Source: JACVRW01 sp963850205 (GTDB taxonomy: Bacteria > Actinomycetota > Thermoleophilia > Solirubrobacterales > Thermoleophilaceae). Taken from it: DNA of 64,000 bases. Made by a program: the position numbers and the translations under genes. Position 1 is the first letter of the stretch, and every line of letters begins with the position of its first letter. Positions 30,570 to 40,193 of the stretch are shown here, in pieces. The stretch covers positions 372,001 to 436,000 of the forward strand of contig CAWKKJ010000011.1 of assembly GCA_963850205.1 (NCBI GenBank). Direction: 5' to 3'. Below the pieces are notes generated by a model, which was not told the origin of the DNA, made no database searches, and worked only from the letters and a program-made list of their open reading frames with translations.

Positions 30570-32189
30570 TTATCCGCTACGGGCCCCCAGGACTAATACA
30601 GAGTGCCGCTGCACACCCACGGCTGGGCTAGGCCGAACTGCACCGTCCGCGCGCTCAAGCTCAACCCGGCTGGCCAGGGCGATTGCCCGGCCCGGCTCTT
30701 CGCGCCGGGTCACGATCGCCGCGAACCCCAGCAGGATGAAGGCCAGGAACGTCAGCTGGATGAACTCGAAGGCGTCGACGGTGAACATCCCGACCGCGAA
30801 GGCCGTCAGCGACGCCGCGATGCAGGTGGCGAGCCAGCCGTCGTCGTCCGGGTCCGAGCGGGCACGCTGCGCCAGCCGCCGGATCGCCCGGACGAAGAGC
30901 CACCCGAAGGCGATCACCCCGACCAGCCCGACCTCCAGTAGCAGTCCCAGCCACTGGTTGTCCAGCACCTGCTGCGCGCCGAGCGCGCCCAGGACGGGCG
31001 CTCCCGTGGCCCCAACCTGGTCGTCGGTGATGCGCGTCCCGAATCCCTGGCCGAGGAAGGGCTTCTGCGCCCATTCCTCGAGGGCCGGGCCGACGTCCGC
31101 GATCCGGCCGGCGCCGGAGCCCTCGCTCTCGGACTGCTCCTCGATGACGTAGTCCGGGCTGAGGATCACCTTGAAGCTTCCGAGCGTGCCCGGCATCACG
31201 GCCTGGATCACGATCGTCACGAGGATCAGATAGGGCAGCATTTTCACCGCGTGGGCGCGCTGGAGCCAGAGAAAGCAGATGACGACGACGATCAGCATTG
31301 CGGCGGCGGTGCGCGAACCGGTCGAAAGGGCAGCCAGCGTGAGGAGGGTGCCCGCGCCGAGCCAGATGCGGCGGCCGCTCTTTTTGAACAGGTAGACCGA
31401 GAGCGGCAGCAGCATCACGAGCGCCGCGCCCAGGGCGATCGAATGCTGTGCCGACGCCCAGGCCCGGATCCCGGTGCCCCGCTCGATTCCCTGGCCCACC
31501 TCCTGGTACTGCAGGAACGGGAGCAGCTGCTGGAGGTCGTTGAAGTAGTTGATCCCCGTCCGCCACTCATAGAGTGCGAAGCAGGCCACGATCGCCCCGC
31601 CGCCGACGAGCAGCTGGAGCATCCGGTCGAGCTGCGGCCCGCGCCGGATCACGCTCGCCACGAAACACATGATGAGGAGGTAGCTGCCGAAGAACGTCAC
31701 CTGCTTTATGACCAGGTCGCCGAGGGCGTTGACCCGGCCCAGGTTGAGCGCCAGCGAGAAGAGGATGGCGACGGCCACGACCGCCAGCGGCGCCCCGAGG
31801 CCGGTGGGCCGCCAGCGCACCTTCGGGTCGGCGGCGAGTGCTAGCAGCCAGCAGCCGAGCACGACCGCGATCAGCACCCGGTAGGGCTCCAGCTCGAACG
31901 GGAGTCCGCCGCCGACGGTGTAGCGCCGGATCGGGATGAAGAGGATGACGGCGATCACGAGCCCCAGCAGCGTCTGCCAGGCGAGTAGCACGCGCTGGCC
32001 GGCCACGAGCACCAGGGGCACGACGAAGGCCGCCAGTACGAACACCGGCGGAACGCCGCGGGTCGAGGCGGCGACCGTGGCGACGAGCCCGATCCCGACG
32101 ATCAGCCAGAGCGAGAGCTCGGCTCGGCGCGCGGCGCCGGGGTCGCCGACGGGCGCGGCCGGCAGTGCGCCGCCCGCGCGGCTGGTCAC
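30570..32189 (-). CDS. O-antigen ligase/polymerase-family (Wzy-like) membrane protein
   Basis: A 539-residue polytopic protein with about 12 membrane helices (for example LWLIVGIGLVATVAAST, VFVLAAFVVPLVLVAG, VLLAWQTLLGLVIAVILFI). It has the Wzy_C-type large external loop around GSGAGRIADVGPALEEWAQK and PFLGQGFGTR, with the family pattern of an Arg and a GxGxG-like turn. It would polymerise or ligate undecaprenyl-linked repeat units outside the membrane. GTG 32189 overlaps the TGA of the Wzz-like gene (GTGA, 32186-32189). The frame is intact. The last 40 residues are unusually polar and may be an artefact of a late shift. Confidence 0.82.
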   Translation of the reverse strand: MTSRAGGALPAAPVGDPGAARRAELSLWLIVGIGLVATVAASTRGVPPVFVLAAFVVPLVLVAGQRVLLAWQTLLGLVIAVILFIPIRRYTVGGGLPFELEPYRVLIAVVLGCWLLALAADPKVRWRPTGLGAPLAVVAVAILFSLALNLGRVNALGDLVIKQVTFFGSYLLIMCFVASVIRRGPQLDRMLQLLVGGGAIVACFALYEWRTGINYFNDLQQLLPFLQYQEVGQGIERGTGIRAWASAQHSIALGAALVMLLPLSVYLFKKSGRRIWLGAGTLLTLAALSTGSRTAAAMLIVVVICFLWLQRAHAVKMLPYLILVTIVIQAVMPGTLGSFKVILSPDYVIEEQSESEGSGAGRIADVGPALEEWAQKPFLGQGFGTRITDDQVGATGAPVLGALGAQQVLDNQWLGLLLEVGLVGVIAFGWLFVRAIRRLAQRARSDPDDDGWLATCIAASLTAFAVGMFTVDAFEFIQLTFLAFILLGFAAIVTRREEPGRAIALASRVELERADGAVRPSPAVGVQRHSVLVLGARSG

Positions 32190-33004
32190 CGGTGCAGCCG
32201 CAGGGCCCTGCCGCGGTCATCCGCGGCGTAAGGGGTCTGCAGCGCGTCGTCGTCCGGCTCCTCGTCGTCCCACTGGATGAGGGACGCGAGCTCCTTCTCA
32301 TCGAGGCGGCGATCGCGCACCGCAGCGAGAAGGTGGACGACCGCGAGGGTGCCCAGGAGGCACACGAGGAAGGCGAGGACGGCAGCGGTGGGCTTGCGGC
32401 CCGAGGTCAGCGTGGCCTGCGGAGAGTCGATGAAGCGGACCTCGACGCGCTTGCCCTGCTCGATCCCGTTCGCCGCCTGCTCCTCGGACAGCACCTGCTG
32501 CAGGCTGGCGAGGACCTCCTGGTTCAGCCGGCGCGCGCCCTCCTGGCTCCCGGCCGCGACCTTGAGCTCGATCACCGGCAGCACGACGCTGCCCTGGCTG
32601 GAGAGGAACGGGCTGGCCTCGATCTCGCTGGACCTGAGGTCCTTCGGAAGCTGCTTCAGCACCTCATCGCCGGTGAGGAACTTCGAGTACAGATCGGCGA
32701 GGCCGGCCAGGCGGGCCGGGTCGGCGAACTCCACTCCGTCCTTCGGAGGTTCGCTCGACCCCGAGGCCACCCCGTTGATCTCAGCGCCGGGCAGGGTCAC
32801 GCGGCCCTCGGGGAACCCCGGCTGGGTGACCAGGATCGAGGACGTGGCCTGCCAGGTCTCGGCTCCGCGCGGCTTGAGCGCGGGGCCGCCGTCCCAGGTC
32901 GGCTGGAAGTAGGCCAGGAAGGCCACCAGGAGGGAGAGGACGAGGCCTCCGAGCGCAACGGCCCGGTAACGCCACAGCACGGCGGCATGTCGTGAGAGAT
33001 CCAT
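32186..33004 (-). CDS. Wzz-like polysaccharide chain-length determinant
   Basis: A 272-residue protein with an N-terminal membrane helix (ALGGLVLSLLVAFLAYF), a large extracytoplasmic domain (ATSSILVTQPGFPEGRV, VIELKVAAGSQEGARRLNQE) and a second helix (AAVLAFLVCLLGTLAVVHLLA) before a short acidic tail without a kinase domain. It probably sets the chain length of the product made by the Wzy-like partner. Besides following the GT2 gene by 54 bases, it has its own TACGCT box 7 nt before ATG 33004. Confidence 0.8.
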   Translation of the reverse strand: MDLSRHAAVLWRYRAVALGGLVLSLLVAFLAYFQPTWDGGPALKPRGAETWQATSSILVTQPGFPEGRVTLPGAEINGVASGSSEPPKDGVEFADPARLAGLADLYSKFLTGDEVLKQLPKDLRSSEIEASPFLSSQGSVVLPVIELKVAAGSQEGARRLNQEVLASLQQVLSEEQAANGIEQGKRVEVRFIDSPQATLTSGRKPTAAVLAFLVCLLGTLAVVHLLAAVRDRRLDEKELASLIQWDDEEPDDDALQTPYAADDRGRALRLHR

Positions 33005-33011
33005 CGAGGTC

Positions 33012-33017
33012 AGCGTA
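33012..33017 (-). promoter_or_regulatory. -10-like box TACGCT for the Wzz-like gene
   Basis: TACGCT lies 7 nt before ATG 33004, inside the asnB-GT2-wzz-wzy gene string, and suggests an internal promoter. Confidence 0.4.
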
Positions 33018-33058
33018 AGCAGCGGTCGGAGCGGCGGCCCTAGACCAACGCACAGTCC

Positions 33059-33941
33059 TCAGGACGCCGGCGCGCCGCGGCGCAGCGCGGTTCCCAGCCG
33101 CTGGCGCCGGCGCAGCTCGCCCACCAGCAGCCGGTCGGGGCAGCGCGGAGCGCGGCGCGCCGCCGCCGCGGCGTACCCCCAGAGCATGGCCACCGCAGCC
33201 GGCTCCCTGCGGGCACGGTAGAGCGCCCGCATCGCAAGGTAGGTGGGCCGGTAGCCCATGTACCAGGAAGCCCGCCCAAGCGCCTCGCCCTGGTGGAGCG
33301 AGGACAGCTCGCGGCCGCCCTCCGGCCGGTGGTGGCGGAAGGGCAGGTCGGTGAAGGTCTGGGTGCGCATGCCGCGCAGCTGGGCCCGCAGCTCGTCGAG
33401 CCCGTCCCAGCCCATGGAGGGCTCCATGGCGAGCACGTCCTGGAGGCAGTCGGCCCGGTACGCCCGGGTGGCCCCCCACACGCTGCCCTCGGTCTTGGTG
33501 CGCCGCACCCACTCCCCGTCCTCCCGCTCGTAGCACGTGCCGCTGGCGATCCCGAGGCGGTCGTCCTCGCTGAAGCGGCCGATGAGACGGGCGAAGAAAT
33601 CCGCGTCGAAGTCCACATCGGCGTCCACCTTGACGACCACGTCCGCCGGCCCGCTCAACGAGCGCGCGCCGAACAGAAAGCCGTCGAGGTCCCGCGCGCG
33701 GCGGCGCCCGTCGGCCAGGCGCTCGGCCCGGTCGGCCGCGGGCCGGGTCAGGGCCCGGACCCAGCGGTGGCCGTCTCGCCAGCCCCGCGAGGACCTCCGC
33801 GGTGGCGTCGGTGGAGCCGTCGTCGACCACCACCCATTCGCCCGGACCCAGCGTCTGGGCCGCCAGCGCGGCGCCCAGGCGGCGCAGGTTGCCCTCCTCG
33901 TTGCGCGCGGGCGTGACGACCGCGTAGCGCAGCGCGGTCAC
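33059..33941 (-). CDS. glycosyltransferase family 2, one frameshift
   Basis: A GT2 transferase of about 294 residues: RYAVVTPARNEEGNLRRLG, VVVDDGSTDATAEVL, the metal motif VVVKVDADVDF, GSVWGATRAYR and GWDGLDELRAQLRGM, with a basic C-terminal part near the membrane (AMLWGYAAAAARR). One single-base shift near 33780 separates the nucleotide-binding start from the rest; correcting it gives DGHRWVRALTRP. GTG 33941 overlaps the stop of the asparagine-synthase-like gene by GTGA (33938-33941). Confidence 0.83.
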
Positions 33942-35843
33942 GCCGCGAGCGCCACCGGGCCGGCGGCCATCGCACGGGGCAGGTACTGCCCCATCCACAC
34001 CTCGAGCATGACCAGGCCGAGCAGCAGGTTGGCGTTGGCCGCGCGTCCCGAGCGCCACTCCGAGACCGCCCGCTCCACCGCGCCGCGGTCGATCACCGAG
34101 GCGTAGGCGGGGTCGGGATCGAGCAGAAGGCGGTCGACGAGCGCGCCGCCGTCCGCCCCCACCCAGGTGCCCGACGGCCTCGTTGAAGAAGCCCCGCTTG
34201 CGCTTCTTGAGCACGAAGTCGGGCACGTGGCCGCGCGCGGCCAGGCGCAGCACGTGCTTGCCCTGGAGGCGACGCACCTTGTGCCGTGTCGGGATGCGGG
34301 CAGCCAGCTCGACCAGCTCGTGGTCGAGGAACGGCACGCGCACCTCGAGCGAGCAGGCCATCGACGCGCGGTCGAAGTAGGTGAGCATGTCGTCCACGAG
34401 CCCGAGCCGGCCGTCCAGGTAGAGCGCGGCCTCGAGCGGCGCGGCGCCGGGCGCTCCGGCCATGCGGCCGCGGAGGGCGGCCTCGGCGGCGCCGGCCTGG
34501 TCGGCCAGCGCCCCGGAGAAGAGATCGGCGCGAAGGTCGGCGTGCACGAACCCGCTTGAGGCGAGCAGCCGCGCCACCGGGTCGTCGGCCTGGAGAGCCT
34601 CGGCCAGCCGTCCGGCGCGCCCGGGACCGTGCTGCAGCGCCGTCGCCGCTGCCCCGCGAAGCGGGCCGGGGACCCGGCCCCAGGCCTCGGCGAGCGAGGC
34701 GGCGCGGTGCTTGCGATAGCCGCCGAACAGCTCGTCGGCGCCCTGGCCCGACAGCGCAACGGTCACCTCCCGGCGGGCGAGGCGGCAGAGGTCGAGGAAT
34801 CCGAGCGAGGACAGGTCGGCCAGCGGCTCGTCCAGGTGCCAGACCAGGTGCGCGAGGGTCGTCCGGATCGCTCTTGAGCGCCACCTCGAGCTCGCGGTGC
34901 TCGGCGCCGCAGGCCTCGGCCACGCGGCGGGCGTCGGGGAGCTCCGAGTCCTCGCCGGCGAAGCCGACGGCGAAGGTCTTCAGCGGCTCGCTCATGTGCC
35001 GCGCCATCAGGGCGACGATCAGGCTGGAGTCGAGGCCGCCGCTCAGCATCGCCCCCAGCGGCACGTCGCTCATCAGCCGCAGCCGCACCGACTCGTCCAG
35101 CTTGTCGAGCACGATCTCCGCCCACTCGTCCGCCGACTGCGGGGCGCGGGGTCGGGGTCCGGGGCGGGATAGCGCCACCAGCGCTCGAGCCGGGCGCGGC
35201 CGTCCGCGACCACCAGCCGCTCGCCGGGCTGGAGCTTGCGGACCTGCCGCAGCGGCGTCATCGGCCCGGGCACGTAGCCGAGCGTGAGGTAGGCCGCGAT
35301 GGCCTCGGGGTCCAGCTCGTCGCTCACGAGCCCGCTGGCCAGCACGCACTTCAGCTCCGAGCCGAAGACCACGTGCGGCCCGGCGAGGGCGTAGTAGAGC
35401 GGCTTGATCCCCAGGCGGTCGCGGATCAGCACGCCGCGGCGCTCGTCACGGTCCCAGACCGCGACCGCGAACATCCCCCGCAGTCGCTCGGCCAGCGCGG
35501 GCCCGTGGTCCTCGTAGAGATGCGGCAGGACCTCGGTGTCGCAGCGGCTTCGGAGCACGTGGCCGCGGGCCTGGAGCCCGCGGCGAAGCTCGTCGTGGTT
35601 GTAGATCTCGCCGTTCTGGGCCGCCCAGACGCGCCCGCGCTCGTCCGCGAAGGGCTGATGGCCACCCTCGACGTCGATGATCGAGAGCCGCCGGGCGCCG
35701 AGCGAGCAGCCGTCCCCGGCCACGTGGCCGGCGTCGTCGGGGCCGCGGTAGGCCATGACGTCGGTCATCGCCCGCAGCACGTGCTCGGGCAACGCCGCGG
35801 TGGGGGCTCCGTCGACGCGGAAGGCTCCTGCGATGCCGCACAT
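33938..35843 (-). CDS. asnB: asparagine synthase-like glutamine amidotransferase, three frameshifts
   Basis: An AsnB-type protein of about 635 residues. The class II glutaminase domain begins at Cys2 (MCGIAGAF), so the start is ATG 35843 rather than 35852. It shows YRGPDDAGH, QNGEIYNHDELR and CDTEVLPHLYEDHG. The ATP-pyrophosphatase domain has the P-loop LSGGLDSSLIVAL, then LSGQGADELFGGY and the end KRKRGFFNEAVG. In polysaccharide loci such enzymes amidate uronic acids, so an uronamide is a reasonable guess here. Single-base shifts near 35150, 34860 and 34165 break the frame. TACGGT lies 7 nt before the start. First gene of a four-gene unit with GT2, Wzz-like and Wzy-like genes. Confidence 0.87.
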
Positions 35844-35850
35844 GCCGGCC

Positions 35851-35856
35851 ACCGTA
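35851..35856 (-). promoter_or_regulatory. -10-like box TACGGT for the asnB-like operon
   Basis: TACGGT lies 7 nt before ATG 35843, consistent with Cys2 being the second residue. Confidence 0.45.
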
Positions 35857-35917
35857 GCCCGCGTCCGCGCTGGGCGAGCCTAACCGACCGTCCAGGCCGG
35901 TCGCCGCCGGCCCGGCC

Positions 35918-35923
35918 TAGGGT
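35918..35923 (+). promoter_or_regulatory. -10-like box TAGGGT for the Wzx flippase
   Basis: TAGGGT lies 8 nt before ATG 35932; divergent from the asnB-like promoter 62 bases away. Confidence 0.45.
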
Positions 35924-35931
35924 GGGCCCCT

Positions 35932-37442
35932 ATGTCGTCCTTCTCCGGCCCGGGCGTCCCGGACCTCCGCGCGCGCGTGCTCGGGGGGCTCGGCTGGGTG
36001 GTCGGATCGCAGGTCGGCCTGCAGGTCACGCGCGCGCTGGCGGCCATCGCGGTGGCCCGCCTGCTCACGCCGGCCGAGTACGGCCTCGCGGCCCTGGCGC
36101 TCGTGTTCGCGAGCCTCGTTCTGGTGTTCAGCGACCTGGCGCTCGGCGCTGCGCTGATCCAGCGCAAGAAGCTCAGCGAGCTGGACAAGAGCACCGCGTT
36201 CTGGGTCACCGTGGGATGCAGCGTCGTCTTCGCGGGCCTCGGGGTCGCCCTCTCGGGCCCGCTGGCAAGCCTGTACGGGGACGCGGACGCCCAGCCGCTG
36301 ATCGCGATCCTCTCGGCGACGTTCGTCATCAGCGCGCTCGGCGCGCCCCAGCAGTCGCTGATGCTGCGCGACATGGACTTCCGGCGCGTGGAGGTGCTCC
36401 CGATGTTCGGCGCGATCGCGGGCGGCGCCGCCGGCGTGGCCCTGGCCGCGAACGGGGCGGGCGCATGGGCGATCATCCTTCAGTACATCGTCACGACGGC
36501 CGTGACCACCGTGCTCGTGTGGGTGCGCTCTCCATGGCGACCGAGCTTCTCCTTCTCGCTGGACAGCCTGCGCGCCCTGTGGGGCTTCAGCGTCTACATG
36601 CTGGGCCATCGGATGCTCTACTACCTGCAGACGAACGGCGACCGCTTCTTGATCGGCCGCTTCCTCGGCACCTCGGCGCTCGGGGCCTACGCGATCGCCT
36701 TCAACACCATCCTGCAGCCGGCGAGCAAGCTCGGCGGCCCGTTGCAGCGCGTGATGTCCCCGGCCTTCTGCCGCATCCAGGACCAGCCGGAGCGAATTGC
36801 CGCCTCGTGGGCGCGCGTGGCGCGGGTGCTCGCGGCGCTCTGCGTGCCGGCGCTCACCGGCCTCGTGGTGGTGGCGCCGGACTTCGTGCCCGTGGTCCTC
36901 GGCAGCCAGTGGGACGCCGCGATCCCCGTGATCCAGATCCTGGCCTGGGTGGGAATCGTCCAGGCGCTGCAGAGCCTCAGCACGGACGTGCTGATGGCCC
37001 GGGATCGGGCCCGCACCATCTTCCGCTTCACCGTCGTGCTCTGCGCCTGCCATCTGGTGGCCTTCATCGTCGGGCTCCAGTGGGGCGTCGTCGGCGTCGC
37101 GGTCGCCTTCGCCATCTCCACGACCCTGGTCGAGCCGATCCAGAGCGTGCTGGCGGCCCGCTCGCTCGGCGTGTCGCCGATGGTGTTCTTCGGCAGCCTG
37201 ATCGGGGTCTTCCAGGCCGCGCTCGGAATGTGCGCGATCGTTCTCGCGGCGCGCCTCGCGCTGGTGGACGCCGGCGTGCCCGAGGCCGCCCGTCTGCTGA
37301 TCTGCACCGCGGTCGGGGCGCTCTCGTACGCCGGTCTGTGCCCTGGCGCGTGCCGGAGCTCGCGCGCGAGATCAAGACCATACGGCGGGTTCGGGGCGGC
37401 GGGACCGCCCCGGTGGGCCCGCCCGCCACCGCCGAGTCCTGA
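35932..37442 (+). CDS. Wzx-type polysaccharide flippase (MOP superfamily), one frameshift
   Basis: A lipid-linked oligosaccharide flippase of about 500 residues. The N-terminus has the typical GLGWVVGSQVGLQVTRALAA and ARLLTPAEYGLAALALVF, about 12-14 membrane helices, FLIGRFLGTSALGAYAIAFN in the middle and a basic C-terminus. It would move undecaprenyl-linked repeat units outward for the divergent Wzy-like gene. The frame shifts once near 37340, in the last helix; correction gives WRVPELAREIKTIRR and the stop at 37440-37442. Confidence 0.88.
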
Positions 37443-37479
37443 GCCGGCAGCCGGCGGCCGTTGGCGCAGCATTGATGAC

Positions 37480-37532
37480 TTTGCCCCCGTCTGTGGGGCA
37501 AACTCGAGGCTGTACGGGGTAGCACACCCCGT
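37480..37532. other. two adjacent perfect hairpins in the flippase/beta-helix gap
   Basis: TTTGCCCC (37480-37487) pairs with GGGGCAAA (37495-37502) around 7 nt. After 11 nt, ACGGGGT (37514-37520) pairs with ACCCCGT (37526-37532) around 5 nt. They stand 38 bases after the flippase stop and 160 before the next start. They may terminate the flippase transcript or belong to a structured leader of the next gene. No known RNA family matched by eye. Confidence 0.5.
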
Positions 37533-37692
37533 TCAGCGGACGGGTTCGCTACGGTGTCGGCGTCCGTGGGGGCGAGGGACCGCCCTCTCTGCTGAGGGGC
37601 GCCGGGCCGCTGCCGGCGCCTCCGGGGAACCAGGCCGCGGTGCTCGCCAGGGCCGGCGACCGCGTGTGCGTACCAGGCCGAGGAGGAGCGCC

Positions 37693-39195
37693 GTGCACGA
37701 CCTCACCATCGCGCCACCATCCGCCCTGCACCGCGGCGTGCTCGCCGCCGCCGCGCTGATCCTCGGGCTGCTGCTGGCGGCCCCGGCGGCAGCGGGCCGC
37801 GACCGTCCGGGTCGCGCCGGTGAAGAAGGCGCTGGCCAAGGCCTACGAGAAGAGCGACGCCGGCGACGTGATCCGGCTCTCCGGCGGCGCCCACCCGGCC
37901 CAGGTCATCCCGGCTGGGACGAAGCCGGTCACGCTTCGCGCGGCCGCGAGCGCGAAGGTGCCGGAGATCGACAACTACGCCGACAACGTCACCTTCGATG
38001 GTGTGGACGTGGACGGCGGCGGCGCCATGAACGCGACGTTCGAGAACCACGACGCCTCGAACGTCACCTTCAAGAACGGCCGCATCGGCAACGTCACCGA
38101 CGAGAAGGGTGCGGTGATCACCGGCCGCAACTTCACCTTCGACAACGTGGTGTTCCACGACGTGCGGGCGACGAACTCGTCGATCCACAACGAGTGCATC
38201 TTCGCGCTCGACGTGACCGGGATGACGGTCCGGAACAGCCTCTTCCACAACTGCGCGACCATGGATCTCTTCTTCACGTACGGGTCCTGGTGGAGCCCGT
38301 TGCCGCCGGCCTACGGGAAGATCACGCTCGAGAACAACGTGTTCGGGCACTCGACGAAGCCCGAGCCCGGCTCGTGGCACTACTACAGCCTCTACGTCGC
38401 CAACACCGCCAACGGCGGCGGAACGATCGACGGCTGGACCGTCCGCAACAACACCTTCGAGATCCCTGCCAACCTCGAGCACTCGGGGTCGGGCGGCACG
38501 CGCTGGGTCGGGAACCTCGGCAGCTGGAACTGCGCCGCGGGCATCACCTTCAGGCACAACGTCGGCCAGAGGTGCAGCGGCTCCGACAAGGCCGTCAGCC
38601 CCGCGGCCAGCACACAGACCAGCACCGCCCCCTTCGGCTGGATCAACCCCGGAGGCCTGAACTTCCGCCTCAAGGCGGGCTCTCCCGCCATCGATGCCGC
38701 CGATCCGAACGACCATCCGGCGCTCGACCGCGACGGGCTCGCCCGCGCCGGGCGACCGGACGCGGGCGCCCACGAGTACGGCGGGCAGCCGGCCCGGCGC
38801 CGGGGCCCCGCCGCCGCCCCCCGCCGGAGGAGGCGGGCCCGGGGGCTAAGCCCAAACGGCGCAACCGCCTGCTCCGCGCCGCGGCACTCCGCCCGCGGGT
38901 GATCTGCAAGCGGCCTGCCGCCCGGCGAGCCCGCCGCCGCGGGCGCTCCTGCCCGCGGGTCGCCCGGGTCCGGGTGACGGTAGGCCGCCCCGCGCGGGTC
39001 GGGGTCCGGGTCAAGCGCCTGCGACGGAAGGGCGCGCCGCGGGTGGCCAAGCGCCGCTTTGTCGGCGTCCGCAGGACGCGCGTGATCGGCATCCGCGCCC
39101 GCGGCCTGCGCCGCGGCGGCTACCGGGTCGTGGTCCGGGCCCGCACCGCCAGGGTGCGCTCCCAGCCGTGGAGCTTCAGGCTGCTCGTCCGCTGA
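37693..39195 (+). CDS. secreted right-handed beta-helix protein with Arg-rich C-terminal domain, two frameshifts
   Basis: A secreted protein of about 500 residues, paralogous to 16781-18140. GTG 37693 has AGGAGG at 37681-37686. The signal peptide is GVLAAAALILGLLLAAPAAA. The beta-helix runs from NVTFDGVDVDGGG through VTFKNGRIGNVTD, MTVRNSLFHNCATMDLF and FTYGSWWSPLPPAYG to TAPFGWINPGG. The last 110 residues are Arg/Val-rich (RVRVTVGRPARVGVRV, GGYRVVVRARTARVR), a beta-sandwich-like tail seen in secreted proteins of this group (from memory). Frame shifts near 37810 and 38815. Its end overlaps the convergent pssE-like gene by 20 bases. The role may be binding or processing of the exported polymer. 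Confidence 0.8.
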   Translation: MHDLTIAPPSALHRGVLAAAALILGLLLAAPAAAGRDRPGRAGEEGAGQGLREERRRRRDPALRRRPPGPGHPGWDEAGHASRGREREGAGDRQLRRQRHLRWCGRGRRRRHERDVREPRRLERHLQERPHRQRHRREGCGDHRPQLHLRQRGVPRRAGDELVDPQRVHLRARRDRDDGPEQPLPQLRDHGSLLHVRVLVEPVAAGLREDHAREQRVRALDEARARLVALLQPLRRQHRQRRRNDRRLDRPQQHLRDPCQPRALGVGRHALGREPRQLELRRGHHLQAQRRPEVQRLRQGRQPRGQHTDQHRPLRLDQPRRPELPPQGGLSRHRCRRSERPSGARPRRARPRRATGRGRPRVRRAAGPAPGPRRRPPPEEAGPGAKPKRRNRLLRAAALRPRVICKRPAARRARRRGRSCPRVARVRVTVGRPARVGVRVKRLRRKGAPRVAKRRFVGVRRTRVIGIRARGLRRGGYRVVVRARTARVRSQPWSFRLLVR

Positions 39196-39681
39196 CGGGC
39201 GCCGCGCCGAGGCCCTCGAGCACATCCCGCACGTCGGCGCTCAGCGTGTCGGCGCCGCGCACACGGCGGGCCGGCACGTCGTCCGCGGCGCCCACCGGCG
39301 CGCCGAGGGCCATCCGCAGCGCCGGCTCGTTGTCCACGAGGGTCACCAGCCCGGCCTGGGACAGGCGCAGCGCGAGCGTCAGCTGGTGGTCGTCGACGGC
39401 CTCGCCCAGCCCGCCGCGGCGGGCCACCACGATCGGGCGGTGCCCGCAGCGGCGGGCCAGCATGATCGACCCCACCCCCGCGTGGCACACCACCGCTCGG
39501 GCGGCTGAGCCCGCTCGCTGAGCTCCTCGAAGGGCAGGAAGTCGATCCATTCCCCGCGGCCGTGAGGCACGGTCGAGGAGCCGTGTTGGACGAGCAGCGG
39601 CTCGTCGCCCTCCAGCGCCGCCGCCCACCGCACCAGGCGGTCGAAGGGCTGCTCGTTGGTTCCGACGGTGACGAGGATCAT
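39176..39681 (-). CDS. PssE-like glycosyltransferase subunit (Alg13 type), one frameshift
   Basis: About 168 residues matching the C-terminal UDP-sugar-binding half of MurG/Alg13 enzymes: MILVTVGTNEQPFDRLVRW, VQHGSSTVP, then VVCHAGVGSIMLARRCG and VARRGGLGEAVDDHQLTLA. It works with the membrane-anchored PssD/Alg14-type partner to form one GT28-like transferase. A single-base shift near 39505 separates the two halves. ATG 39681 overlaps the PssD stop (ATGA, 39678-39681). Last gene of the operon. Confidence 0.82.
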
Positions 39682-40193
39682 CCGTCTGCGAAGAGGTTGC
39701 CGGCGTAGTGGATGCGGCCCCGCGAGGGCTGCGCGAGCTCGGGCCACTGGGCGTAGAGCTTGGTGGCCACGGGCGCGATCAGGCGGCCGCTCAGCGACAG
39801 CTCCTCGATCCGCGTGAGGCTCTCGACGTAGATGGTCGGGATCCGGTGCACCCGGCCGAGCCAGGCGAACGGCACCGCCACCCCCGCTCCCGTGGTGAGG
39901 ATGGCCGACGGCTGCTGCTCGCGCAGCAGGCGCGAGGCCAGCCGTAGGTTGCGCAGCAGGTTGGGCACGTTGCGGTTGGTGGGGCAGTGGGCGTGGACCA
40001 CCCGCTCGCCCGCGAGCAGCGACCGGGTGTCGGACTTGTCGAAGGTCACCCAGAGGCGCTCGAAGGGCTCCCAGGCCTCGCGCAGCTCGAGCATCTGCAG
40101 CAGATGGCCGCCCGACGAGCAGACGATCATGATCGGGCGGGAGCGGCCGTGCGCGAGGGGCCGGGCTCGGCCCGGACCGGAGCGAATGTTCAC
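39678..40193 (-). CDS. PssD-like glycosyltransferase subunit (Alg14 type)
   Basis: 171 residues with the Alg14/PssD signature IMIVCSSGGHLLQMLEL, VTFDKSDTRSLL, ILTTGAGVAVPFAWL and YVESLTRIEELSLSGR. It is the membrane- and acceptor-binding half of a two-subunit UDP-sugar transferase with the next gene. GTG 40193 overlaps the wecB stop (GTGA, 40190-40193). The frame is intact. Confidence 0.88.
   Translation of the reverse strand: MNIRSGPGRARPLAHGRSRPIMIVCSSGGHLLQMLELREAWEPFERLWVTFDKSDTRSLLAGERVVHAHCPTNRNVPNLLRNLRLASRLLREQQPSAILTTGAGVAVPFAWLGRVHRIPTIYVESLTRIEELSLSGRLIAPVATKLYAQWPELAQPSRGRIHYAGNLFADG

Noticed and set aside
37550..37690. Possible c-di-AMP (ydaO) riboswitch, from a CGGGGAACCA followed by GGTG
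   Set aside because: The remaining conserved blocks, notably the CCGACAGCTAAC-like segment, are absent, so the match is probably chance in GC-rich sequence.
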